DNA of 64,000 nucleotides, from NCBI RefSeq assembly GCF_009857885.1, contig NZ_WWER01000001.1, forward strand, positions 558,001 through 622,000. Direction: 5' to 3'. This DNA comes from Pusillimonas sp. TS35. GTDB lineage: Bacteria > Pseudomonadota > Gammaproteobacteria > Burkholderiales > Burkholderiaceae_B. Below, piece by piece: positions 33,175 to 41,477 of the stretch. The notes under the pieces were generated by a model. The model was given only the letters and a program-made list of their open reading frames with translations. It searched no databases and was not told where the DNA came from. Each line of letters starts with the position of its first letter. Position 1 is the stretch's first letter. The translations under genes were made by a program, and so were the position numbers.

Positions 33175-35634
33175 CTAGAAGCGCAGATTCATGTCGAACA
33201 TGATGCGTACCTCGCGTTCTCTAACGCCGTCGTAGGGACGCGAAATACCGACGACCGAAGCACCTACATCGAGTACCTGGTTGCTGCGATAGCGCAGCCC
33301 GTAGCCGATGGCGCCCACAGCGCCGCTGCTGAAGCCGCGCTGTGCATAAATGCCGGCGCCAATCATGAAACGCTGCTCCAGGCTAGTGTCATAGCGGCGG
33401 TAGAGCGTATGCGTGAATGCCAGGGCTGGAAGCACGAACAGGTCTGCACGTGGATTGAAGTAGGGGCCGCCTTCCTGCGAGTTGTGCGAACCGCTGAATT
33501 CGAGTTCAAGATCGGTTTGCAGGCGCGGGGAGGCGAACAGGCGCTCTCGGCCGTGCAGGCTGTATTCGACCCGGTTGTTCCCATCCGAGAAGTGCGAGGG
33601 TGCTAGCGCCAACTGCCAGGCACGGCCTTCGTTGGCGTGCCAGCCGATGCGAAACTCGGCGCGGTTGCTTGAAATGTTGGCCAGCAAGGCGCGCAATGGA
33701 GTGGCGCGGGAGCGAAACTCGGCGCTCGCGCCGATCTGCCAGTGATCGTTAAGGTCGACATCGACGCTTGCGCGAAAGCCAGTCTTCACGCCGTGGCCAT
33801 AACTGTTCGCGGATGCATCGAGCTCCGCCTTCAGGTCGCGCCCCCGCCATTCCACGCCCCCACGCATCCAGCGGTAATGTGATTTGCCTTCCTCGAACTC
33901 GGCTTGTGCATAGCCGCCGCCTGCAAAACCGCGCCAATTCTGGTCGATCGGCGCGGTATAGACCACGGTATCGATGCCGGTATCGCCGCTGCCCGACACC
34001 GGGCTATCGGTGGCGATGTCGTGATTGGCGGTTACGCGCAGCTCGGCCTTGTTGTGCACTTCCCAGACCCGGGCCAAGCGCTGCACCTCCCCATTTTCGG
34101 GATTGCGTGCAGTAACGTCGGCCACCAGTAGTTCAGCTTGTCGGTATTCCCTCAATGCTATGGCGGTGTTGGCCTGATCCACTTCAAGCTGCACCGCGCG
34201 CGGTGTCATAGCTTCGGCCATCTTCAGTTCGCGCTCGGCGGCGCGCGGTTGCTCGCGCCCCAGCAGAATCATGGCCAGATCTCCGCGCAGCGTGCTGTTG
34301 TTGGGGGCGGTCTGAAGCAGTGTGCGAACACGCTGTTCAGCACCCTCTGCGTCCCGGGCGTAGTATTGGCCGACCGCTTGGGTATGCGCGGCATACAGGT
34401 ACAGTTCGTTGGGCTGACTAGATGGCTGGCCCTTCAATCGCACCCATTTTGGCTGCTCGCTGACTGCTTGTTCAATGACATCGTCGGCTTCCTCGTAGCG
34501 CTCGCTCTCTTGCAGCGCGTAGTACAGGCCGGTCTGGGCGCTGACGCGTTCGTGGGCGCTCAGGGGGGGAGGAGATTCGTCGCTGAGCAGCAGTTGGTAG
34601 AGCGCGACAGCTTCTTCGGGGCGACGCACCGCCAGGTACGCATCGGCAACGTCGCCCAAGACGTGTCGGGGAATGGGTGTGCCCTCGGCGCGCATGGCTT
34701 CGTATCCGGCGACGACATCCTCGCGCCGGGCCCGTGCATGAAGTGCATGCAGGCGGTCGGCACGGGCACGGTTCAGTTCCGCCCGCGCCGGCTCCCCAAG
34801 CGCCTGCCATTCCGGTATGAGTTTGTCGTAGAGGGCCAGCGCCTGGTCGGCCAGTGCAAAGCGGTCCGACTCTCGCATGCTGGGCAGCACAGCCAGCCGG
34901 GTGAGCTCGGCCGCGCGATCAGCCCATATGACGCGCACTGTGGCGGCGTCGATGCTACCGGGGCTTACTCTGGCCTCTCGCAGCGCGGGGCCGGGCAGGC
35001 CGGCATCGCGCAGCGCGTGTATGTATTCGCGGGTAACGTAGCGTTTGCCCGGCGCGAGCGCAGCGGCGCGTGTTGTGTGCTGAAGCGCAGCGTCGGCGGT
35101 GTGCGCACCGCGTGCCGCATAAGCCTGTGCCAGCGCGATGTCTTCGCTTTCGGGCCATTGCCTCGCGGCCGCTTGCGCGGCGGCCAGCGCCTCATTCCCG
35201 CGTCCGGCATCAGCCAGCACTTTGATTTCACCTACGGCGAAGGCGGTGTGGCGGGGATAGAGTCGCCGGCCGTCCCGATAGAGCACAAGCGATTTATCCC
35301 ATTGCCGGGTATCGCGATAAGCGGCGGCCACTGTGGCGAGCACGTCGGCCGGAGGATGGTTGGGCGTCGGCGTAAGCGCCTCGTACGCCGCAATGGTTTC
35401 AGCGGGGCGCCTGGCCCATGACGCGATCAGCGCGCGATCATAGGCGGCGCGCAAGTCGTGCGGGTATTGTTGGCTGTGCTCCCGAAGCATGGCGAGCGCG
35501 GGTTCGTATTCGCCATTGCGGGCCTGGATGATGAGCGCGTCATACTCATTGCGCGTCAGCGCATGTGCCGGTTGGCCCGCAGCGCCCAGCAATAGGCTCA
35601 ACACACCCATCCATGGAGCTGCCGCCTTTATCAT
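33175..35634 (-). CDS. pgaA: PNAG outer-membrane export porin PgaA
   Basis: 819 residues from the Met at 35632-35634. A signal peptide (about 1-26, PAHA) precedes a TPR superhelix (about 27-500; repeated AL-rich helix pairs) and a C-terminal 16-strand-type beta-barrel (about 520-819) ending in Phe (DMNLRF). PgaA guides deacetylated PNAG through the outer membrane. The longer frame from 35730 would place 32 hydrophilic residues before the signal peptide, so I trimmed it; GGGAAG lies upstream of the chosen ATG. It is the first gene of the pgaABCD operon. Confidence 0.92.
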   Translation of the reverse strand: MIKAAAPWMGVLSLLLGAAGQPAHALTRNEYDALIIQARNGEYEPALAMLREHSQQYPHDLRAAYDRALIASWARRPAETIAAYEALTPTPNHPPADVLATVAAAYRDTRQWDKSLVLYRDGRRLYPRHTAFAVGEIKVLADAGRGNEALAAAQAAARQWPESEDIALAQAYAARGAHTADAALQHTTRAAALAPGKRYVTREYIHALRDAGLPGPALREARVSPGSIDAATVRVIWADRAAELTRLAVLPSMRESDRFALADQALALYDKLIPEWQALGEPARAELNRARADRLHALHARARREDVVAGYEAMRAEGTPIPRHVLGDVADAYLAVRRPEEAVALYQLLLSDESPPPLSAHERVSAQTGLYYALQESERYEEADDVIEQAVSEQPKWVRLKGQPSSQPNELYLYAAHTQAVGQYYARDAEGAEQRVRTLLQTAPNNSTLRGDLAMILLGREQPRAAERELKMAEAMTPRAVQLEVDQANTAIALREYRQAELLVADVTARNPENGEVQRLARVWEVHNKAELRVTANHDIATDSPVSGSGDTGIDTVVYTAPIDQNWRGFAGGGYAQAEFEEGKSHYRWMRGGVEWRGRDLKAELDASANSYGHGVKTGFRASVDVDLNDHWQIGASAEFRSRATPLRALLANISSNRAEFRIGWHANEGRAWQLALAPSHFSDGNNRVEYSLHGRERLFASPRLQTDLELEFSGSHNSQEGGPYFNPRADLFVLPALAFTHTLYRRYDTSLEQRFMIGAGIYAQRGFSSGAVGAIGYGLRYRSNQVLDVGASVVGISRPYDGVREREVRIMFDMNLRF

Positions 35635-36080
35635 GGCCGTCTTCCCGGCGGTCCGGACGCGCGCCACGATGCGTTCGTACTCAGCGTTATGCGCATGCTC
35701 TTCCCCTGATTGGCCGCCGCGTATTGCCAATTGCCGCTGACTGTATCCGCTTGTTTGCGGCCTGCTTTGCGGCCGTCTCGCTGCCTCCCTGATGCAGCCG
35801 TTACGGTCAGTAAGCTTTCTAATGTCTAGATACAGACCTTGAGGTAATGTTAGAGATGGCTTGGCACTGCTACATGCGATGTTCGTCTTAAGCCTGCCGG
35901 GCTTGATGGCTTAGCGCGGATGGTATCGGCTATGTGGTCGAGGATAGGGAAGTAGCGAGGACGAGGCGGCCAAAGAGGGGGGGATGGGTGGCGGATATTT
36001 ACGCAGGATATCGATCGGGGAGAAAGGTATCGATGGTGGATATTGCTGCGGCCAGCTACGGCGGTATCGTGGTAGCGCAA
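35635..36080. other. Gap upstream of pgaA
   Basis: 446 bases with no supportable gene. It should hold the pga promoter, since the region at about 35810-35860 is less GC-rich, but no convincing -35/-10 pair was found. The rest shows no recognisable feature apart from a small AAGCC/GGCTT hairpin near 35890. Confidence 0.45.
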
Positions 36081-36118
36081 GAAAAAAGGCCTGCGGACAT
36101 TGCTGTCTGCAGGCCTTT
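36081..36118 (-). terminator. Rho-independent terminator of the tRNA-Pro genes
   Basis: On the minus strand a long stem forms between 36085-36099 and 36104-36118 with a 4-base loop (15 bp with one G-U pair), followed by a T run (complement of the A run at 36082-36087). It lies directly downstream of the second tRNA gene. Confidence 0.9.
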
Positions 36119-36124
36119 CTGGCT

Positions 36125-36201
36125 TGGTCGGAACGGCGGGATTCGAACTCGCGACCCCTTGCACCCCATGCAAGTGCGCTACCAGGCTGCGCTACGCTCC
36201 G
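36125..36201 (-). tRNA. tRNA-Pro (anticodon GGG), downstream copy
   Basis: 77 bases with a full cloverleaf: acceptor CGGAGCG/CGTTCCG (one G-U pair), D-arm AGCGCAGCCTGGTAGCGC, anticodon stem CTTGC/GCAAG with loop ATGGGGT (anticodon GGG), and T-arm loop GTTCGAATC. The CCA end is encoded (complement of 36125-36127). It differs from the upstream copy only in the acceptor stem. Confidence 0.96.
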
Positions 36202-36207
36202 TTTTTC

Positions 36208-36286
<79 letters not shown>

Positions 36287-36294
36287 AGAACGAG

Positions 36295-36323
36295 AGTATA
36301 TCCGATAAAAAAAAGTTGCACAA
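36295..36323 (-). promoter_or_regulatory. Sigma-70 promoter of the tRNA-Pro pair
   Basis: On the minus strand, TTGTGC (36318-36323), a 17-base spacer that is T-rich, and TATACT (36295-36300). Transcription would start a few bases before the first tRNA at 36284. The spacing and the -10 match are good. Confidence 0.75.
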
Positions 36324-36465
36324 ATGACATGCGCGCCCTGATTACGATGAAATAACCGGGCTGTTATGCCACCGAAAACAGGCTGGTTACGCCATATGCG
36401 CATGACCTGTATGGGCCGCCTAGATGTACTTTCGTACGGACAAGGGCGCGGTATGTCAGGGCACA

Positions 36466-37812
36466 TCACGGCAGGTTTTGCAGAACTGTGAAAACGGTTT
36501 TGGTCAGGAAGGAAAGGTCTTCGTCAGGCATGGTAAACGATGGCGTCAGGTAGACAGTGCGGCCGAATGGCCGTATCCATGCGCCTGCATCGATAAAGCG
36601 CTGGCGCAGTGCATCGCGGTTGGGCTGGCGGGCGAGCTCCACAACACCGATCGCCCCCATCACGCGCACATCCTGCACACCTGGCAGGGCGGCGCATGGC
36701 GTCAGGCCGGCACGCAGCGCGGCTTCAATGTCGCGCACTTGGTTCAAGCGCGGTTCGCGCTCGAACAGATCAAGCGACGCATGGGCGGCGGCGCAGGCCA
36801 GCGCATTGCCCATATACGTAGGCCCATGCATCAGCGCACGAGCGGGATCATCGGACCAGAACGCCTCGAACACCTTGCCGCCGGCCACCGTGGCGGCCAG
36901 CGGCAGCGTGCCGCCAGTAAGCGCCTTGGAAAGCGTGATGATGTCGGGCATGATGCCGGCCTGTTGAAATGCGAACATCGAGCCGGTGCGGCCAAAGCCT
37001 GTGAAGATCTCGTCGAAGATCAGTAGTGTGCTGTGGCGGTCGGCAAGGCGGCGCAGGCGCCGCAGCACAACGGGTGGATGCATCAGCATGCCACCCGCGC
37101 CTTGTACGAGCGGCTCAATCAGCAGGGCCGCGATCTGGCCTTCATGCTGCGTCAGCAAGGTGTCGAGCGCGGCTTCGCTTTCGTCGTCCACTGGCACAGG
37201 CGCAATGATCTGGGCAGGGAAGACACCATCGAAGGCCGTGTGCATGCCGACATCGGGATCGCATACGGCCATGGTGCCCAAGGTGTCGCCATGATAGCCG
37301 CCTTTGAAGGCCACCACCTTGCGGCGCAGGGGCTCGCCCAGATTGAACCAATACTGCATGGCCATCTTGAGCGCGACTTCCACACTAACCGATCCGGATT
37401 CAGTGAAAAACACGCGGTCCAGGCCAGGCCCCAGCAGCCCCGCCAGCCTTTTTGCCAACGTGAGTGCAGGCTCATGTACCAGCCCGCCAAACATCACATG
37501 CGGCATGGTGTCGAGTTGTTCGCGCACTGCTTGCGCAATGTGTGGATGGTTGTAGCCATGGCAGGCTGTCCACCACGATGCAATACCGTCCACCAGCTTG
37601 CGCCCATCGGCCAGCTCGATGTGGCAGCCGTGGGTGCGCACGACCGCTGGTGACGGCGCGGCGGTTTTCATTTGCGTGTAGGGTAGCCAGATATGCGGCA
37701 TGCCTTCGGCCATCCATGATGGCGGCGGCACGTTGGAGTTGTGGCGGGCAGACTGGCTATGGGTGACGGCGGGCGTTGGCATGGTGGGCATGGCGGCGGG
37801 AGGGGGCTTCAT
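36466..37812 (-). CDS. bioA: Adenosylmethionine-8-amino-7-oxononanoate aminotransferase
   Basis: A 448-residue class III PLP aminotransferase. Family marks include IWLPYTQMKTA, GIASWWTACHGYNHPHI, FKGGYHGDTLGTMAVCD, LIFDEIFTGFGRTGSMFA and the PLP lysine in LSKALTGGTLPLA. BioA converts 8-amino-7-oxononanoate (KAPA) to 7,8-diaminononanoate with S-adenosylmethionine as amino donor. The N-terminal ~35 residues are Pro/Ala/Met-rich and several Met codons could serve as start. It is divergent from bioF, so one spacer controls both biotin transcripts. Confidence 0.95.
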   Translation of the reverse strand: MKPPPAAMPTMPTPAVTHSQSARHNSNVPPPSWMAEGMPHIWLPYTQMKTAAPSPAVVRTHGCHIELADGRKLVDGIASWWTACHGYNHPHIAQAVREQLDTMPHVMFGGLVHEPALTLAKRLAGLLGPGLDRVFFTESGSVSVEVALKMAMQYWFNLGEPLRRKVVAFKGGYHGDTLGTMAVCDPDVGMHTAFDGVFPAQIIAPVPVDDESEAALDTLLTQHEGQIAALLIEPLVQGAGGMLMHPPVVLRRLRRLADRHSTLLIFDEIFTGFGRTGSMFAFQQAGIMPDIITLSKALTGGTLPLAATVAGGKVFEAFWSDDPARALMHGPTYMGNALACAAAHASLDLFEREPRLNQVRDIEAALRAGLTPCAALPGVQDVRVMGAIGVVELARQPNRDALRQRFIDAGAWIRPFGRTVYLTPSFTMPDEDLSFLTKTVFTVLQNLP

Positions 37813-37967
37813 GATCGTTTTGCTATGATCGCATGATCACGCGGCTTGCGCTGTATTAGCGCGCGGGCATATGCTGCGCGGTCTTGTGTTGTGCCCCGTT
37901 CGTGTTTCCGCCCCTTGCTCCATCTGCCCTCGCCAGAATCCCTCCGTATCGCCTTTACCCGATCCCG

Positions 37968-39191
37968 ATGAGCCGCCTCGATTCGCTATGCCTGGATTAC
38001 CTCGCCGACGCTGCGCGGCGGAACCGTTTGCGTGTGCTGCGCACACGCGATCCGGCGGGCCCGGGGCGGGTGACCGACGGCGGCCGTGTCATGCTCAATT
38101 TTTCCAGCAATGACTACCTCGGCTTGTCGCAGCATCCTGCTGTAGTGGATCGATCGCGCGAATGGGCGGCGCGTTTTGGTGCGGGCGCGCAGGCCTCGCG
38201 GCTGGTGTGCGGCAGCTTCAGTGCGCACGAACAGGTCGAGCGCAAGCTCGCGCGAGCCAAAGGCACAGAAGCCGCATTATTGCTGGCATCCGGATGGCAG
38301 GCCAATGCGGCTGTACTGCCGGCATTGTTGCAGCTTGCCGCACGGGAGCCTGGCACGCTGCAGGTCTATACCGACAAACTCAATCACGCCAGCCTGCACC
38401 ATGGCTGTACTGCCGCGGGGGTGCGCCAGGTTCGTTTTCGCCACAACGACCTTGATCACCTCGAAACCCTGCTGCAGAGCAGGGCGGGCGATCCGGGGCG
38501 GCGCTTCATCGTGACCGAAAGCGTGTTCAGTATGGACGGCGATCGCTGCGACGTCGCACGCCTGGCCGATATTGCGCGGCGCCATGACGCCTTCGTCTAC
38601 CTAGACGAAGCGCATGCGACCGGTGTGCTGGGGCCGCATGGCATGGGCCTGGCAGGTCTGGTTCCGGGCGGCATCGATCTGGCCATGGGTACGTTCAGCA
38701 AGGCTGCGGGCGCTTTTGGCGCCTATGTGGCGGGCTCCCGCGCATTGTGCGATTACCTGGTCAACGCCTGTGGCGGCGTTATCTACACGACCGCACTGCC
38801 GCCGGCGGTGCTGGGCGCCATCGACGCCGCACTCGACCTTATCCCCGCAATGGGTGCCGAGCGCGCGCGGCTGGCAACGCATGGCGATACACTGCGTGCC
38901 GCATTGCGAGCGGCGGGCATGCAGTGCGGTCTATCCAGCACACAGATCGTGCCTGCCATGGTAGGCGATGAGCGCGTTGCGCTGGACATGGCCGCAGACA
39001 TCGCGGCGCAGGGCATGCTGCTTACCGCGATCCGGCCACCGACGGTGCCGCATGGCACCAGTAGGCTGCGCGTCGCATTGAGCGCGGCTCATACAGAAGA
39101 AGATATTCATACACTGGCGCAGGCATTGGCTGCGGCGTGGGCGCGGCGGGCCGGTACTGCGCGGGAGACAGATACTGATGATATGCATTGA
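37968..39191 (+). CDS. bioF: 8-amino-7-oxononanoate synthase
   Basis: A 407-residue alpha-oxoamine synthase. Family marks include MLNFSSNDYLGLSQHP, GSRLVCG-like ASRLVCGSFSAHEQVERKLA, TDKLNHASLHHG, FVYLDEAHATGVLG and the PLP lysine in GTFSKAAGAFGAYVAG. It condenses pimeloyl-ACP with alanine to KAPA. The start is the ATG at 37968 (MSRLDSL); an upstream frame from 37884 is not supported. Its last 14 bases overlap the start of the fused bio gene, so translation is probably coupled. Confidence 0.95.
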   Translation: MSRLDSLCLDYLADAARRNRLRVLRTRDPAGPGRVTDGGRVMLNFSSNDYLGLSQHPAVVDRSREWAARFGAGAQASRLVCGSFSAHEQVERKLARAKGTEAALLLASGWQANAAVLPALLQLAAREPGTLQVYTDKLNHASLHHGCTAAGVRQVRFRHNDLDHLETLLQSRAGDPGRRFIVTESVFSMDGDRCDVARLADIARRHDAFVYLDEAHATGVLGPHGMGLAGLVPGGIDLAMGTFSKAAGAFGAYVAGSRALCDYLVNACGGVIYTTALPPAVLGAIDAALDLIPAMGAERARLATHGDTLRAALRAAGMQCGLSSTQIVPAMVGDERVALDMAADIAAQGMLLTAIRPPTVPHGTSRLRVALSAAHTEEDIHTLAQALAAAWARRAGTARETDTDDMH

Positions 39192-41376
39192 TGCAATGTC
39201 TGGCGCTGCGACCGGCGCGTGGGCGGGGGTCGCCTCTGGCGGCCGCCCCACGCTGGTGTTCGTGCATGGTTGGTCGTTCGACCCCGCGTTCTGGGCGCCG
39301 TTGCGGGCCGCGTTGCACGCCTGGCCGCAGCATACGCTGGATCTAGGCTATTACGGCGGAGAAGCCGCGTCCGCGATGCTTCCCGAGGGGCCGTTGGTCA
39401 TCGTCGGCCATTCGTTCGGCTTCATGCATGCACTCGATGCGTTTGCAGGTCTGGACGCGCGCACGGCTGCGTGGATATCAATCAATGGTTTCGCGCGGTT
39501 TTCCGCTGGCGAAGGCTTTCCCCAAGGGGTGGCTGCGCGGGTGGTGCAACGCATGTTGGCGCGGCTGCCACAGGCGCCGGATGCGGTCGTTGCGGATTTC
39601 CGCCAGCGCTGCGGTGCGCACACCGATCAACGGCCCTTGCGGCTCGAGACGCTGCAGCGTGATCTCTCCGCCATGCTGAGCGGCGACGCGCGCAGCCGCT
39701 TGGCCCGGCGGCATGTACCGCTGCTGGCGCTTGCAGGCGACGCCGACCCGATCGTGCCGGCGGCCATGACGGCGGCCCAATTTTCCCCGCACCATATTCG
39801 CTGGCGCGCTGGGGGCGGGCATCTGTTGCCCTGTACCGATGCTCAATGGTGCGCGGATCACATCCAGATGTTCCTGGCGAAGCTGGCCGGCGGCGATACG
39901 GCGCGCCGGGCGCGTATCGGCCGGGCCTTTGGCGCTGCTGCGGATACTTACGCAGGGCATGCCGCAGTACAGTCCATTGTTGCAGACGACCTGATGCGCC
40001 GTATTGCGGCACTCGATTTACCCGTGCGGCCGCGCATCCTGGAGATCGGCTGCGGCACCGGCAATCTGACGCGCAAACTGGCGGCGCATTTTACTGATGC
40101 GGAGTGGATCATCACCGATTTGGCGCCGGCCATGGTGCAAGCGACGCGCGACACCGTAAGCTTGGGGGGGCGGGCCCGTTTTCTGGTGATGGACGGTGAG
40201 TTTCCCAGCCTCCTGCTGGGCACCGAGGCGGACGCCGAGCAAGGTTTTGATCTCATCTGCTCCAGCATGGCCGTGCAATGGTTCGATGATCTCAATGGCG
40301 GCCTGAGGCGGCTCGCCGCACTGCTGCGCCCCGGAGGATGCCTCTGCGTGTCCACGCTGGCGGGCGGCACCTTTGAAGAGTGGGGCGTCGCGCATGTCGA
40401 AGAGGGCTTGATCGCCGGCACACCCGCATATCCGGCCGCAGAGGATATCGGCGCCGGCCTGGGTCTGTGCGGCAGGGTCGACGTGCAGCGCGTGGTGCAT
40501 GCGTGTGGCAGCGGGCGCGCCTTTGCGCGGGGCCTGAAGGCGATTGGAGCGGGGACGCCAGCCGCGTCGGCCATACCGTTGAGTCCGCCGCAGTTGCGCC
40601 GCGTATGCGCCCGCTTCGATGCGCAGGGTGCCCGGGTAACCTACAACGTAGCCTATGGCCTATGGCGCAAAGCGCGCCTGCCGCGCGGCGTATTCGTCAC
40701 AGGCACGGACACCGATGTGGGCAAGACGCTGGTCTCGGCGATCTTGGCCAAGGCGTGGCAGGCTGATTACTGGAAGCCTTTCCAGACAGGCGTAGCCGAA
40801 CTACCGGCTGATACGGATACGGTCGCAGCACTGCTGGGGGCGCCGGGCGCCGGCGAGCGTGCACATGTGCTGCACCCGCCCGCTTATATATTGCAGGCCG
40901 CCTTGTCGCCGCTGGCGGCGGCGCAATGCGAGAACGTAGAGATCCGTGCCAACGCCCTGCGCCTGCCCGACACCGCAGCGCCGCTGGTAGTGGAAGGTGC
41001 GGGCGGCCTGTATGTGCCAGTGGACGAAACGACCATGATGATAGACCTGGCCGAATCGTTGGCCCTGCCGGTGGTTCTGGTGGCACGCAGCACCCTAGGC
41101 ACCATCAACCATACGCTACTGAGCCTGCGTGCGCTTCGGGCGCGAGGCATACTGGTGCTGGGGGTGGTAATGAGCGGGCCGCCTTCGTCGGGCAACGCCG
41201 ATGCCATCGGCAGATTCGGCGGCGTACCCGTGATCGCGCAGATCCCGCACATGGATAGGCTGGACGCTGATGCTGTTGCCGCTGCGGCGGCTGCCATCCC
41301 TGCGCTGGAGGCCTTGATGACAGGTAGCTGCAGGCCGGGCCAGCAAGGCCCGGACGATATGCGCGGCGCGGCCTGA
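39178..41376 (+). CDS. Trifunctional biotin protein: carboxylesterase-BioC-BioD fusion
   Basis: A single uninterrupted 732-residue frame with three domains. Residues 1-240 are an alpha/beta hydrolase like BioH (VFVHGWSFDPAFW; nucleophile Ser79 in GHSFG; probable Asp190 and His215), expected to cleave pimeloyl-ACP methyl ester. Residues about 245-500 are BioC, malonyl-ACP O-methyltransferase (RIGRAFGAAADTYAGHAA; SAM motif ILEIGCGTGNL at 287-297). Residues about 503-730 are BioD, dethiobiotin synthetase (P-loop GTDTDVGKT at 509-517; KPFQTG; VEGAGGLYVP). The chain thus holds the first two dedicated steps and the penultimate step of the pathway, while BioF and BioA are separate. Start ATG at 39178, or 39196. 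Confidence 0.92.
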   Translation: MICIDAMSGAATGAWAGVASGGRPTLVFVHGWSFDPAFWAPLRAALHAWPQHTLDLGYYGGEAASAMLPEGPLVIVGHSFGFMHALDAFAGLDARTAAWISINGFARFSAGEGFPQGVAARVVQRMLARLPQAPDAVVADFRQRCGAHTDQRPLRLETLQRDLSAMLSGDARSRLARRHVPLLALAGDADPIVPAAMTAAQFSPHHIRWRAGGGHLLPCTDAQWCADHIQMFLAKLAGGDTARRARIGRAFGAAADTYAGHAAVQSIVADDLMRRIAALDLPVRPRILEIGCGTGNLTRKLAAHFTDAEWIITDLAPAMVQATRDTVSLGGRARFLVMDGEFPSLLLGTEADAEQGFDLICSSMAVQWFDDLNGGLRRLAALLRPGGCLCVSTLAGGTFEEWGVAHVEEGLIAGTPAYPAAEDIGAGLGLCGRVDVQRVVHACGSGRAFARGLKAIGAGTPAASAIPLSPPQLRRVCARFDAQGARVTYNVAYGLWRKARLPRGVFVTGTDTDVGKTLVSAILAKAWQADYWKPFQTGVAELPADTDTVAALLGAPGAGERAHVLHPPAYILQAALSPLAAAQCENVEIRANALRLPDTAAPLVVEGAGGLYVPVDETTMMIDLAESLALPVVLVARSTLGTINHTLLSLRALRARGILVLGVVMSGPPSSGNADAIGRFGGVPVIAQIPHMDRLDADAVAAAAAAIPALEALMTGSCRPGQQGPDDMRGAA

Positions 41377-41477
41377 TTGGTAGGCATACACGGGGCGGCC
41401 TGCGCGGGGTGATCCGAGCGGGGGGCGGTGCCGAGCATGCGCGTCGGGTGCCCGTTGAGTTTGGCCCGCCCGGGGCG

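Noticed and set aside
35850-36073. Coding frames upstream of pgaA
   Set aside because: They lack ribosome binding sites and recognisable domains, and their composition does not match neighbouring genes.
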